64,000 nucleotides of DNA from Vibrio amylolyticus (GCF_023145695.1 NZ_JAJHVV010000003.1:333575-397574), one strand, 5' to 3'. Counted from the stretch's first letter, positions 24,756 to 34,640 are shown. The notes: generated by a model not told the origin, from the sequence alone. Numbers and translations: made by a program.

Positions 24756-27194
24756 ATGCTGAAATTTGATAAAAAAAATGGCATGCACTTATTTTCCCTG
24801 TTCATTTTATTGGGCACGTGCCTTTTTGCCGTTGTTAGTTTTATTTTTATTCAGAAGCAAGCTGAAGACTCTGCGAAGCTGATGGTTAAAGAGAGCAATG
24901 CAGGGCGATTTACAACCATTTCTAACTACACCAAAGAATTTTTAAATTCTCATGAACAGACTTTGAGCAGAATGGTTGTTCACCCATCGGTAACCGCCTC
25001 AACACTTCAAGGGGTGGCTGATGAGGGGGCATTTAAAGATAAGCTGCGTCAGTTAGAAGCCATTGACATCGAAAGTTATTTTAATGTTTATGACTTTGTC
25101 GGAGAGAGCATTTACAGTGAGTTTAATTTTTCACCTGAGGTAAGTTTTTATTTGAAGTTAGGGGTGGCCGATGAAACGTTACTTGATAAGGTTACGTATT
25201 CATTTTTCAAGTCAGACGGCATGACGTATGTCTTGCTTACATCACCGATTCTTTATAACGATTTACCTGAAGGGTTAGGTGTCTATGTTTCTCGTGTGGA
25301 TGATGACCGGCTGCAGCTAGGACTCAGTTCTGATGGCAACTATTGGGTTGGAATAATCCAAAGCCAACTAAACTGGGAGATGTCTGCCCCCACAGGTTGG
25401 GAAACTCAAACTGAAAGATTAGAAGGCACCTCTTTAGCCGTCTCTTTTGCCCTCTCTCCTTTGCTGTTTATCGAGGCTCAACAATCACTCTTTGAAAGTC
25501 TGTTCGTTGGAGTTTCGTTAGCAACCATCATTTCATTTATCTCTCTTTTTATTCTCGGACGTAAAGTTCTTGTTTCACCATATCAGCAACTTTATCAATC
25601 AGAACAAAGGCTCATTGCCAACGCTGAAAAATTGAAACAGCAACAAGAGAAATCAGCATTGCTTGTTAAAGTTGCGAAGTATATGCGAGACGCAGTTGTT
25701 TTTACGGACAAAAATATAAAGATCACATGGGTAAATAATGCGTTTGAGAAACTGACTGGTTACAAATATGAAGAGGTTGTCGGTAAGAATCCTGGCGCTT
25801 TATTGCAAGGTAAATTGACGGACAAAGAAACGAAAACAACGATAAAAAAAGCCATCACTGAGAGGCAATCCGCATTTTTTGAAATAGTAAATTATAGCAA
25901 GCAAGGAATACCCTATTGGGTGGAGATCGCATTAACACCCCTTTTCGATGCTACCGGGTATCTTGAAGGCTTTATGGCGGTAGAAAGAGATGTCACACAT
26001 CGTGTGGAACTAGAAGCATCTCTCAGACAAAAAGCGATAGAGGCAGAGTCCGCCAACGTCGCAAAATCTCAATTTTTAGCGTCAATGAGCCATGAATTGC
26101 GCACACCAATGAACGGTGTGCTGGGCATGGGTGGCATTTTGAAAACAACGGACCTTACCAAAGAACAGCAGGGATACGTGAATACGTTATTACTTTCAGG
26201 CGAGCATATGGTCTCGGTTCTTAATGATATTTTGGATTTTTCAAAAGTTGAAGCGGGTAAGCTTGAGATTGTTGAAAGAAGCTTCTTCCTTTCTGTTGTG
26301 GTCGATAAAGTGGTCAGTATGTATGAGCCGTTGTGCAAAGAAAAAGGGCTTGGTTTTACGTATGAAACGCCAAAACAACAGGGAGAAATCATGCTGTACA
26401 GTGATGAAAAACGCATTGTACAGGTACTGCAAAACCTACTGGGTAATGCCTATAAATTCACCCTAAATGGGGAAGTTACTTTTGCTCTACAGATTTTGGG
26501 AGAAAGTGATAACGCAACACTTTCTGTTTCGGTTCGAGATACGGGGATCGGCATTGAAAAATCGAAGCTTGGTGATATTTTCGATCCTTTCATTCAGGCG
26601 GAAAGCGATAATACTCGAAGCTATGGAGGGACGGGCCTCGGCTTGGCTATTTGTCAGGAGATTGTGTTAGCAATGGGGGGAGAGATCCGAGTTGAAAGTG
26701 AACTTGGTTTGGGTAGCCAATTCTTTGTAGATATCCCCATCAAGTATGAATACCAAAAACGTCATTCTTACATGAAAGAGATCGAGTCGTTTGATGGAAC
26801 TGGCTTGGTAGCGCTCATCGTTGAAGATAACCGAGTAAACACCATTTTACTTAAAACCTTACTGGAGTTAAGAGGCTTTGAATGTGAAGCCGTTGAGAAT
26901 GGTCAATTGGCTATCGATATTACTGAAAACAAGGCGTTTGATTGTATATTTATGGATAATCATATGCCTGTGATGGACGGAATTGAATCCGCGAAAGCGA
27001 TTACTCGTCGAAATGATAACAATAACAGAGTGATTATTGGCTGTACTGCAGATGTGTTTGAAGAGACACGTATTGCCATGTTAAACAGTGGGTGCGTCGA
27101 GGTGTTAACTAAGCCCATTAACAATTACCATCTCGATGAGATTTTGCACCAACGCGTAGGTAATAAATACGCTCCTAAGGTGAGTAGCCTGTAG
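24756..27194 (+). CDS. membrane hybrid sensor histidine kinase with PAS and receiver domains
   Basis: 812 residues. TM1 (about 10-30), a periplasmic sensor region (about 31-245) and TM2 (about 250-270) are followed by a coiled coil and a PAS domain (about 300-420: DKNIKITWVNNAFEKLTGY, GVPYWVE-like, ERDVTHR). His446 lies in FLASMSHELRTPMNG, then come the ATPase motifs NLLGNAYKFT, VRDTGIGIE and GTGLGLAIC. The C-terminal receiver has Asp734 in FMDNHMPVMDG. No Hpt domain is present, so phosphate must leave via another protein. It lies 38 bp after the periplasmic binding protein gene, its probable sensory partner. Confidence 0.92.
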   Translation: MLKFDKKNGMHLFSLFILLGTCLFAVVSFIFIQKQAEDSAKLMVKESNAGRFTTISNYTKEFLNSHEQTLSRMVVHPSVTASTLQGVADEGAFKDKLRQLEAIDIESYFNVYDFVGESIYSEFNFSPEVSFYLKLGVADETLLDKVTYSFFKSDGMTYVLLTSPILYNDLPEGLGVYVSRVDDDRLQLGLSSDGNYWVGIIQSQLNWEMSAPTGWETQTERLEGTSLAVSFALSPLLFIEAQQSLFESLFVGVSLATIISFISLFILGRKVLVSPYQQLYQSEQRLIANAEKLKQQQEKSALLVKVAKYMRDAVVFTDKNIKITWVNNAFEKLTGYKYEEVVGKNPGALLQGKLTDKETKTTIKKAITERQSAFFEIVNYSKQGIPYWVEIALTPLFDATGYLEGFMAVERDVTHRVELEASLRQKAIEAESANVAKSQFLASMSHELRTPMNGVLGMGGILKTTDLTKEQQGYVNTLLLSGEHMVSVLNDILDFSKVEAGKLEIVERSFFLSVVVDKVVSMYEPLCKEKGLGFTYETPKQQGEIMLYSDEKRIVQVLQNLLGNAYKFTLNGEVTFALQILGESDNATLSVSVRDTGIGIEKSKLGDIFDPFIQAESDNTRSYGGTGLGLAICQEIVLAMGGEIRVESELGLGSQFFVDIPIKYEYQKRHSYMKEIESFDGTGLVALIVEDNRVNTILLKTLLELRGFECEAVENGQLAIDITENKAFDCIFMDNHMPVMDGIESAKAITRRNDNNNRVIIGCTADVFEETRIAMLNSGCVEVLTKPINNYHLDEILHQRVGNKYAPKVSSL

Positions 27195-27350
27195 AAACAT
27201 TAACTTGGATAGATTGAGTGTTTATTACAAAGCTTGCTTAATTGAGGTTAACCTCAAGCACAATTCTGTTTGTTTTCTAGGAAAGGTCGACTATTTCATT
27301 TTTAGTGATAAGCTCGTCTGATTACTCAATTATCAATAAGTCACCACACG

Positions 27351-27971
27351 ATGAATACCGCCCTACTTGGAATGTTCATTCCCACATTTTTCTTTGTTTC
27401 TATTACGCCCGGCATGTGTATGACTTTAGCGTTAACGTTAGGGATGAGTATAGGCTATCGACGTACGTTGTGGATGATGGCGGGAGAGCTGATTGGTGTC
27501 GGCTTAGTTGCAGTTGCTGCTGTGCTAGGTATTGCGGCGGTCATGCTTAACTATCCATGGCTATTCGTCGCTTTAAAAATCATTGGTGGAAGCTACCTGT
27601 TCTATTTAGGCGTCCAGATGTGGCGTTCGAAAGGCAAATTGGCCATCAATTTAGACGAACAAGAGCAAACAGCCCAAAGTGATTGGGATCTCGTCGTGCA
27701 AGGCTTTGTGACAGCCATTGCGAACCCCAAAGGATGGGCGTTTATGATCTCTCTTCTCCCACCTTTTATCGATCAAAGTGTTTCTCTAGCACCCCAGTTA
27801 ATTGTATTGGTTTCCATAATTCTTCTGTTTGAGTTTATCTGTATGACGCTGTATGCAACAGGCGGTAAGGGATTAAAGCGTATGTTAGGTCATTCTAAAA
27901 ATGTTCGTTTGATGAACCGAATCGCTGGCACTTTAATGATGGGAGTTGCGATTTGGTTATTGGCGAGTTGA
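27351..27971 (+). CDS. LysE/RhtB-family exporter
   Basis: 206 residues and six transmembrane helices, with the family's PTFFFVSITPGMCM near the N-terminus (canonical TPGP replaced by TPGM) and GFVTAIANPKGWAFMISLLPPFID in the middle. Members export amino acids or homoserine lactones. The ribosome site is weak, so the start could be elsewhere. It is followed after 7 bp by a small unknown gene. Confidence 0.88.
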   Translation: MNTALLGMFIPTFFFVSITPGMCMTLALTLGMSIGYRRTLWMMAGELIGVGLVAVAAVLGIAAVMLNYPWLFVALKIIGGSYLFYLGVQMWRSKGKLAINLDEQEQTAQSDWDLVVQGFVTAIANPKGWAFMISLLPPFIDQSVSLAPQLIVLVSIILLFEFICMTLYATGGKGLKRMLGHSKNVRLMNRIAGTLMMGVAIWLLAS

Positions 27972-27978
27972 GGTAATA

Positions 27979-28236
27979 ATGCTGAGCAAAATTAAAACCG
28001 CACTTGCTGAAGCGCTTGATTTCCAATCGAGGCTTTGGGTCGTTAATGTTTTTACAGGTGACAATAAAGGCGAATCTTTTGTGGTTAACGAAGACAGCTT
28101 TAAAGAACCGCTTCAATGGATGAAACGTAAAGGCTACAGCGTGATCATGTTAGAGAAAGTTGATCATATGCAGCGTTCTCAAGTCATCGAATTTGAGCTT
28201 GAAACGGTAAAGCATCGGTTAATGAGAGTGAAATAG
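27979..28236 (+). CDS. small conserved-looking protein, unknown
   Basis: 85 residues. The ATG at 27979 has a GAGG site 6 nt upstream, whereas the earlier ATG at 27946 lies inside the exporter gene. The sequence is soluble and mixed alpha/beta (FQSRLWVVNVFTGDNKGESFVVNEDSF, then a charged helix to MRVK). I do not recognise the family. It is probably co-transcribed with the LysE gene. Confidence 0.65.
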   Translation: MLSKIKTALAEALDFQSRLWVVNVFTGDNKGESFVVNEDSFKEPLQWMKRKGYSVIMLEKVDHMQRSQVIEFELETVKHRLMRVK

Positions 28237-28449
28237 GGCGCGGATTTTCAAGGGGATGCTTTATGCGTAAAAATGCAAACTTGATCATGATTTCGATTTA
28301 ATACTGTATATAAAAGAGCGCCGTCATCTTTGGATTGCGCATTAGCCCTACTTTATAAAACTTATTTTTGTTAGCTATTGCCATAAGACCAACTTTGCTG
28401 AGATTATTCTGCATAGATATTCATCATTCGTCTTATAGGCAGGGAGCTT

Positions 28450-29565
28450 ATGAAACCTCAAATCAAACCTCAGAACCCCAATTTTTCATCGGGACCATGT
28501 GCAAAACGACCTGGTTACGATATTGCAAATCTCGATCTATCAACACTCGGCCGTTCACACCGCAGTAGTATTGGTAAAGCGGCTTTGGCTCAATCGATTG
28601 ATAAGACCAAAGCGCTATTAGGCATTCCAGCCGACTATCGTGTTGGTATCGTGCCTGCGTCTGACACTGGGGCGATGGAAATGTTCATGTGGTCGGCACT
28701 CGGTGCACGCGCGGTTGATGTCTTTCATTGGGAATCTTTTGGCTCAGGCTGGTTTGGTGATATCACTAAGCAGCTTAAGCTGGACAATGTTAACTCGTAT
28801 TCAGCAGAGTACGGAGAGTTACCTGATTTTTCACAAGCGAACTTTAACAATGATGTTGTTTTTACCTGGAATGGCACAACGTCGGGTGTGAAAGTGCCGA
28901 ATGGCGATTGGATCAGCGACGAACGTGAAGGTTTGACCATTTGTGATGCCACATCGGCGGTATTCGCTATGGAAATGCCATGGGAAAAGCTCGATGTTGT
29001 TACTTTTAGTTGGCAGAAAGTGCTCGGTGGTGAAGGGGCGCACGGCATTATTGTACTGAGTCCAAGTGCCGTTGCGCGACTAGAATCTTATACTCCACCT
29101 TGGCCTCTACCAAAGATCTTCCGCATGACTAGCGGTGGTAAGCTGATTGAAGGTATCTTTAAAGGCGCAACGATTAATACGCCTTCGATGTTGTGTGTCG
29201 CCGATTACCTTGATGCGTTGGGTTGGATTGAGCAGATAGGGGGCGTGAGCGCGGCGATAGAAAAGTCTCAGGGTAACCTGTCAGTTCTAGCAAACTTTGT
29301 TGAGTCTCGCGATTGGATTCACTTCCTAGCGAAAAATGAGGCTGAGCGTTCAAACACCAGTGTTTGTTTCAAGCTTGACGTGACCGGAGAGCAGTTAAGG
29401 AGCTTGATCAAATTGCTTGATAGTGAAGGCGTGGCCTACGATATCGGTGCCTACAAAGACGCACCAGCGGGACTGAGAATCTGGGCTGGCGCAACGGTTG
29501 ATGCGATAAACCTAGAAACGCTATTGCCATGGTTAGACTGGGCGTACGCAGAAGTCACCAAATAA
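28450..29565 (+). CDS. serC: phosphoserine aminotransferase, class V (alphaproteobacterial-type SerC)
   Basis: Transfers an amino group from glutamate to 3-phosphohydroxypyruvate, the second step of serine synthesis; PLP-dependent and cytoplasmic. The 371-residue protein opens with [15 protein letters not shown] and carries [41 protein letters not shown] and [13 protein letters not shown], whose Lys should hold PLP. These motifs fit the divergent SerC subfamily common in alphaproteobacteria and archaea, not the usual enterobacterial SerC. The serA-type gene 137 bp downstream supports the assignment. Confidence 0.85.
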   Translation: MKPQIKPQNPNFSSGPCAKRPGYDIANLDLSTLGRSHRSSIGKAALAQSIDKTKALLGIPADYRVGIVPASDTGAMEMFMWSALGARAVDVFHWESFGSGWFGDITKQLKLDNVNSYSAEYGELPDFSQANFNNDVVFTWNGTTSGVKVPNGDWISDEREGLTICDATSAVFAMEMPWEKLDVVTFSWQKVLGGEGAHGIIVLSPSAVARLESYTPPWPLPKIFRMTSGGKLIEGIFKGATINTPSMLCVADYLDALGWIEQIGGVSAAIEKSQGNLSVLANFVESRDWIHFLAKNEAERSNTSVCFKLDVTGEQLRSLIKLLDSEGVAYDIGAYKDAPAGLRIWAGATVDAINLETLLPWLDWAYAEVTK

Positions 29566-29569
29566 AACA

Positions 29570-29613
29570 AAAGCATCTGGCTTTATTTAACAAATAAGTC
29601 AGTTGCTTTGTTG
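29570..29613 (+). terminator. imperfect hairpin between serC and serA
   Basis: AAAGCATCTGGCTTTATTT and AAATAAGTCAGTTGCTTT pair with a few mismatches around a 3-nt loop. There is no proper T-tract; it may attenuate or stabilise the serC message rather than end it. Confidence 0.35.
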
Positions 29614-29701
29614 TCTCTAGCGCAACGTAAAAAGGCTAGTAGTGAGACAGGTTAAGTGACTGATAAGTAGAAATGGAATTTCAACTTAAGGTGAAACACA
29701 T

Positions 29702-30871
29702 ATGAAACTGATCAAAACCTACAATGCTATCTCTGCCAAAGGGCTCGATATTTTTCCAAGGGAGCACTATGAAGTATCGAGCGAGTGCAGCCACCCCGAG
29801 GCGATTTTACTTCGCAGTCAAAAACTCCATGAAGAACCGATTAGTGAAGGTCTGAAAGCCATCGCTCGCTGTGGTGCAGGGGTTAATAATATTCCAATTG
29901 ATAAATGTACCGAACAAGGCATTGTGGTGTTCAATACACCAGGAGCGAATGCGAATGCGGTAAAAGAGTTGGTGCTCACAGGGCTCTTGTTGGCATCTCG
30001 AGATATTAATGAAGGTATCGCTTATTCACAAAGCCTAACCGATATGAGCGACGCCGATGCAATGGACAGGCTGCTTGAGAAAGAGAAGAAGCGATTCGCG
30101 GGTACCGAAATTAAAGGCAAGACGCTAGGCGTTATTGGCCTTGGCGCTATCGGTGCATCGGTTGCTAATACTGCGATAGACCTTGGAATGAAAGTGATTG
30201 GCTTTGATTCAGCATTGAGTGTCGAAGCAGCATGGCGATTATCAAGTGATATTCAACGAGCAGAAAACTTACAATCTTTAGTGGCCAAATGTGACTTTGT
30301 GACGGTACATGTTCCAGCGCTTAAAGCGACGTTAGGCCTAATAAACAGTGAGGTATTAGCCGCGGCCAAGCCTGGTATGGTGCTATTAAACTTTGCTCGT
30401 AAAGAGATTGTTGATACCGATGCTGCGATTACAGCACTTGAAAAGGGGCATTTAAGCAAATACGTATCTGATTTTCCAACGCCATCTTTGCTTGGGCGCG
30501 ATAACGTAATATTAATGCCTCACATCGGCGCATCCACATCCGAAGCCGAGGAAAATTGTGCAATTATGGCGGCACATCAGCTCATTGATTTTCTAGAGAA
30601 TGGTAATATCACCAACTCGGTCAACTTCCCCATCATCAAGCTTGAACGTACAGAAGGTTACCGTATCACGTTTGCCAATGACAACGTCCCTAAGGTTTTG
30701 GGTCATGTACTCTCACTATTAGCAGATTTAAACATTAACGTGCTTGATATGCTCAATAAAAGCCGTAACGAAGTGGCATACACGATACTGGATGTCGAAC
30801 AAGAGCCAACAGCTGAACTACTGGCTGCTTTGAGTGACGTAGAGCATGTGTTTAACGTTCGAGCCTTGTAG
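29702..30871 (+). CDS. serA: D-3-phosphoglycerate dehydrogenase
   Basis: Oxidises 3-phosphoglycerate to 3-phosphohydroxypyruvate, the first step of serine synthesis. The 389 residues contain RCGAGVNNIPID, GANANAVKEL, the NAD-binding TLGVIGLGAIGASVAN, NFARKEIVD and the catalytic-His motif MPHIGASTSEAEE. The C-terminal ACT domain (from about 318: YRITFANDNVPKVLGHVLSLLADLNINVLD) is the serine-feedback site in relatives. The length matches the short single-ACT SerA type. An AAGGTGAA ribosome site precedes the ATG. With serC it forms a complete two-step cassette; serB was not seen. Confidence 0.88.
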   Translation: MKLIKTYNAISAKGLDIFPREHYEVSSECSHPEAILLRSQKLHEEPISEGLKAIARCGAGVNNIPIDKCTEQGIVVFNTPGANANAVKELVLTGLLLASRDINEGIAYSQSLTDMSDADAMDRLLEKEKKRFAGTEIKGKTLGVIGLGAIGASVANTAIDLGMKVIGFDSALSVEAAWRLSSDIQRAENLQSLVAKCDFVTVHVPALKATLGLINSEVLAAAKPGMVLLNFARKEIVDTDAAITALEKGHLSKYVSDFPTPSLLGRDNVILMPHIGASTSEAEENCAIMAAHQLIDFLENGNITNSVNFPIIKLERTEGYRITFANDNVPKVLGHVLSLLADLNINVLDMLNKSRNEVAYTILDVEQEPTAELLAALSDVEHVFNVRAL

Positions 30872-31016
30872 TACTTGTGAGGCTGCCCTGAGGAATCCAC
30901 GCTATGCAGGTCGTTGCTTATCGATGTTGTGGTAAGTTATTTTGTTGTATTGATAAGTCTGATAACATGGTGAGGTTCAATTAACGCTGAGTAAATAAAT
31001 TAACAAGGAAAGTACT

Positions 31017-31622
31017 ATGCCAGTAGAGTCTAATGAAAACGCGACCACGGAAGAAGCGACCGCATTTGAACTTGCAATAGGTTTCGTTGTTTTATTCTCA
31101 GGCCCACTTTTAATGACCGCCTCTTTTTCTTCAGGGTTTTGGTTTTACGACATCGTTCCGAACTGGCTTGTAAAACTGATGCTTCTCATTGGTGGCCTCA
31201 TTAGCCTAATTACGATCAACTGGAAATGGACAGTCGCTACGTTCGGTGCGTTAACGCTCGCGTTTAACTATATGCCCGGCGGGGAAGATCCACTTGATAC
31301 TTGGATCCCAATGATAAATTCTCCTCAGGTAGGAGATGTATATGCCGTGAACACTTTTTTGATGACCAACACTGAGCCCACCGATGACAACGCGTATGTG
31401 ATTTACAGAGTGAGCCAATTCACAGAGTCAGATATCACCTTCAACAAGTCAGGGTTTCGATATACTCTCGACCACGTAAATGAAATGTTAAAAGATAAGA
31501 GTATTTACCAAATCCCCTATTATGAAGAAACATTTACCTTACCTAAGCATGAACTAATCGCCGCTATTCAAGAGCTAGAGATAGGTGGAGTGTTTAGAAA
31601 TAAAAAGGGTTCCAAAGAGTGA
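31017..31622 (+). CDS. membrane protein with C-terminal soluble domain, unknown
   Basis: 201 residues. After an acidic N-terminus (about 1-18) come three hydrophobic helices (about 20-42, 49-66, 69-84), then a ~115-residue hydrophilic domain (VGDVYAVNTFLM, NKSGFRYTLDHVNEMLKDKS). A clear AAGGAAAG site precedes the ATG. I do not recognise the family; the arrangement suggests an inner-membrane anchor carrying a domain on one face. It has no obvious operon partner. Confidence 0.65.
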   Translation: MPVESNENATTEEATAFELAIGFVVLFSGPLLMTASFSSGFWFYDIVPNWLVKLMLLIGGLISLITINWKWTVATFGALTLAFNYMPGGEDPLDTWIPMINSPQVGDVYAVNTFLMTNTEPTDDNAYVIYRVSQFTESDITFNKSGFRYTLDHVNEMLKDKSIYQIPYYEETFTLPKHELIAAIQELEIGGVFRNKKGSKE

Positions 31623-31823
31623 AAATTAGGTTTTTCTCGCTTGTCAGTTGACCTAGCTGAATCGAAGGTGGACAGAAGTTTGTTAGGGTATAAACACACC
31701 AACCCATTTTTAGATAAACTCTTGTATATCAAAAGTTAACGTGAACAAAGGCCGTCAATTTGTAATATTCTCGTTATTCCCTTAGGGCTGCATGTGTCAT
31801 CCATCCTCTCGGGCTCAGTATCA

Positions 31824-31856
31824 AAAAAAGGACTGATATTACTAGTCAGCCCTTTT
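31824..31856. terminator. terminator-like hairpin, bidirectional
   Basis: AAAAAAAGGACTGA and TCAGCCCTTTT arms around TATTACTAG, one mismatch in the stem, with T-runs on both strands. It can serve the minus-strand small gene at 31880 and the plus-strand gene ending at 31622. Confidence 0.65.
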
Positions 31857-31879
31857 GAATTTATATTAACTCTAACTTT

Positions 31880-32074
31880 TTAAGATAATTCACTTTCTAG
31901 TTTAGCGATTTGTTTCCAACTTTGAGGGTATTTGTCCCCTAAAACAAGAAAGAAGCTTTTCATGTCCAAACTTTCTTGAACTGCTATCTCTGTAATTCTC
32001 GATAAATAAATTTCATCAGTTTCAAAGGAACGTATAGGGTTGCGTTCTAGAAAAAGTAATACTTCAGTTTTCAT
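31880..32074 (-). CDS. small protein, unknown
   Basis: 64 residues from the ATG whose codon ends at 32074 (MKTEVLLFLERNP). An ACAAGG site lies upstream, while a longer frame to 32152 starts with Cys-rich, non-coding-looking residues. It is soluble and probably helical (DEIYLSRITEIAVQESLDMKSFFLVLGD). The terminator-like hairpin directly after the stop supports expression. No family recognised. Confidence 0.5.
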   Translation of the reverse strand: MKTEVLLFLERNPIRSFETDEIYLSRITEIAVQESLDMKSFFLVLGDKYPQSWKQIAKLESELS

Positions 32075-32259
32075 TCTTATATGCCTTGTTATTTCGTTAC
32101 TACAACAATAATCTAACATATGGTTCTTTCTCAAAACAGTAAAGCTCGTCATATTTTTCGAAAAGATATTTGGTAGATGATATGTGGTTCTAAATCGCCA
32201 GAAGAGGCAAGTTGATGCTTAACTTACAAGCATAATTTTAATCGAAACCCTTTCATACC

Positions 32260-33468
32260 TTAGTGATTAATCCAATACTCACAAGCAAGATCAGCCACAT
32301 TCATTTCAATATCGAAAGGAACTGGTTGCGGCTTTTTCTGTAGCGACTTAGCATCAAGAGCTATTTGCTCGAGGCTTAGAGTCTGAAGCGCTAAACCTAA
32401 ATCCATAATCTCGATTGGGTTGCCATCACCGGCAGATAGGTTAACTAGGTTCGCATCGGAAAGTATAAACAGTTCTTTATTAGCTCCTTCAATCTTGTAA
32501 GTGGTCACATGAGGGCGGATCTTGTCGGTGTGCTCGCTCATTGCTTTAAGTTCAGGTAGATTAATTTCACGCTGGAAGTGACCTGCGTTGGCAATAATTG
32601 TTTTATCGCGCATAAGTTCAAAGTGCTCTTTACGTAGAACATTGTCACGGCCAGTAATTGTGATGACCAGATCAGCGTCCGGTAGTGCCTCTTCAAGTGT
32701 TGATGTGTAGAAACCTTCCATATGAGCTTCTAGCTTGGTTAGTGAATTGCTTTCAACGACTGTTACGTGAGCGCCCATGCCACGCAGACGTTGAGCGGTA
32801 CCAGAGCCACAGTAACCGTAACCAATCACAACAACCTTCTTTCCGTGGAGCATAACGTTAGTTGCTCGCATAATACCATCTACAACAGATGAGCCAACGC
32901 CGAAACGGTTCTCTATAATACGCTTAGACATAGTATCGTTGATGATCAACGTAGGCCATTGATCGGATTTGAAATCTTCACGTAGACGGTTAGCGCCCGT
33001 TGTGGTCTCTTCTGTAGCGCCTATTAGCTTATTTTGCAGTTCTTTAAACTCAGGGTGATTAAATATGAGTTCGTGTAGGTCAGCACCGTTATCAGCAATG
33101 ATATGAGGGCTAAAAGCTAGAACGTTTTCACAGAAACGCAGATGGTCTTCAAATGTTTCATCACGGCGAGCGAAAACATGGACCCCATAATCTTTAACGA
33201 GTGCTGCAGCAACTTCATCTTGTGTTGAGCTTGGTGAGCCTGTAATAGCGACCTTAGCGCCACCCTTGGTAAGTGCCTCAAGCCATACGCCAGTCTTTGC
33301 TTCTACGTGTAGGCAGATAGAGATAGTTAGGTCTGTAAATGGTTTCTCTTTCTCTAAACGCTCAATGAGGCTTCTCATAATTGGCATATGAGCGCGAGCC
33401 CAATCGATTCGTTTTGTTCCCAGTGGTGCAAGGCTTAAATCGGCAATGTCATGAATAATGTCAGTCAT
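32260..33468 (-). CDS. S-adenosylhomocysteine hydrolase-like protein, divergent
   Basis: 402 residues with the SAHH layout: substrate domain with His54 in CLHVEAKTG and Glu153-Glu154 in TEETTTG, Lys182, NAD domain GYGYCGSG (216-223), and GHFQREI. It follows the short archaeal/Thermotoga form in NRFGVGSSVVDGIMRATN and lacks the C-terminal Lys-Tyr tail of the long form. Against the human enzyme (aligned from memory), Asp131 becomes Asn127 and Asp190 becomes Glu186, both catalytic-site positions. It may still cleave S-adenosylhomocysteine, or a related nucleoside thioether. Most gammaproteobacteria use Pfs/LuxS instead. Divergent from a LysR gene. Confidence 0.8.
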   Translation of the reverse strand: MTDIIHDIADLSLAPLGTKRIDWARAHMPIMRSLIERLEKEKPFTDLTISICLHVEAKTGVWLEALTKGGAKVAITGSPSSTQDEVAAALVKDYGVHVFARRDETFEDHLRFCENVLAFSPHIIADNGADLHELIFNHPEFKELQNKLIGATEETTTGANRLREDFKSDQWPTLIINDTMSKRIIENRFGVGSSVVDGIMRATNVMLHGKKVVVIGYGYCGSGTAQRLRGMGAHVTVVESNSLTKLEAHMEGFYTSTLEEALPDADLVITITGRDNVLRKEHFELMRDKTIIANAGHFQREINLPELKAMSEHTDKIRPHVTTYKIEGANKELFILSDANLVNLSAGDGNPIEIMDLGLALQTLSLEQIALDAKSLQKKPQPVPFDIEMNVADLACEYWINH

Positions 33469-33617
33469 TTTATAGTTCTCTTAAGTGTTTATAGGGTACT
33501 AGCCAATAATCTGTTAAATTAGCCACTGGAAAAACAAAGCTACATGGAAAGATTGTTTCTCTAGAAAAACGATGACGAGAAGGGTTTCAAAAAATCAACA
33601 GACCGAGTTAACGAACC

Positions 33618-34499
33618 ATGAAAAACCTGAATTTGAATTTAGTCACTACATTTTGCACAGTGGTTAATCACAACTCGTTCTCACGGGCCGCTGATGAGCT
33701 AGTATTGTCTAAATCGGTGGTAAGTAAGCAGATACGCCAGCTAGAAAGTGAGTTGCAATGTACGCTCATACAGCGAACGACACGAACGCTGTCTCTAACA
33801 GAACATGGTCGCTACCTTTTTGAGCGCTATTCAAAGATTCTCGACGACATCAAAGATACGCACGATGTTATAGACCAAAGAAACGAAACCTTGAGTGGTT
33901 CGCTTAAGTTAAGACTTCCTATTGTGCTCGAGCATGATATGGACCTAATCCAAAAAATAAGCTCTTTCTCAAAGCGCTACCAAAGCGTTCAGCTTGATAT
34001 TATTTATGGCTATGGGGTAGGTGATTTGGTTTCTGATGATATTGATTTAGCTTTTCACATAGGCGCTATTCCTGATAGTAGCTTTCGTTGCAGGAAGATA
34101 AAAAGCCTTGGAACGAAGGTGATTGCATCCACCAACTATCTTCAAAATAATGGTACTCCTACGGTCCCCACTGACTTAAAAGACCATCGATGTATGAACT
34201 ATCGAAGCTGTTTAACGAAAGATAAATGGCGCTTCAATAGTAGTGATAATTCACATGAGTTTGTTGAGCTAAATTCTGTAATTCGCTCAGACTCAGAGAG
34301 AATGCTAGTGGAAATGGCCAAAAATGGCTTAGGCGTATCTTGTGCGCTTGATTTCCTCGTTAATGATTACATTGATGCGGGCGAGCTAGTAAGCTTACTA
34401 AATGATTACACTTGGTCTACCGACCTATATATTGTTTACCCAAGTGCTATTGTCACATCAAATAAAGTTAGAGCATTTATCGATCACTTAACCAGTTAA
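33618..34499 (+). CDS. LysR-family regulator, divergent from the SAHH-like gene
   Basis: 293 residues: an N-terminal HTH (FCTVVNHNSFSRAADELVLSKSVVSKQIRQLESEL) and an effector domain of the CrgA/PA-type LysR subgroup (RLPIVLEHDMDLI, IDLAFHIGAIPDSSFRCRKI). It sits 149 bp from the divergent SAHH-like gene, so it probably controls that gene, using either its substrate or a methionine-cycle metabolite as signal (inference). Confidence 0.88.
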   Translation: MKNLNLNLVTTFCTVVNHNSFSRAADELVLSKSVVSKQIRQLESELQCTLIQRTTRTLSLTEHGRYLFERYSKILDDIKDTHDVIDQRNETLSGSLKLRLPIVLEHDMDLIQKISSFSKRYQSVQLDIIYGYGVGDLVSDDIDLAFHIGAIPDSSFRCRKIKSLGTKVIASTNYLQNNGTPTVPTDLKDHRCMNYRSCLTKDKWRFNSSDNSHEFVELNSVIRSDSERMLVEMAKNGLGVSCALDFLVNDYIDAGELVSLLNDYTWSTDLYIVYPSAIVTSNKVRAFIDHLTS

Positions 34500-34640
34500 C
34501 CATCGTTATTTTGGGCACGCCAATGTGGTCAGGTCTTGCGTTTACCAAGTATTAGTTTTTGTATATCAAAGTCACCTGAACATATTTGTTCGAACCTTGA
34601 AGCGTAACGCATAAAGGGACTCATCTACTGTAAATCACAA

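Noticed and set aside
28302..28317. LexA-like box CTGTATATAAAAGAGC
   Set aside because: The left half fits, but the right half should be ACAG and is GAGC. Only half the site is present, and the downstream genes are biosynthetic, not SOS-related.
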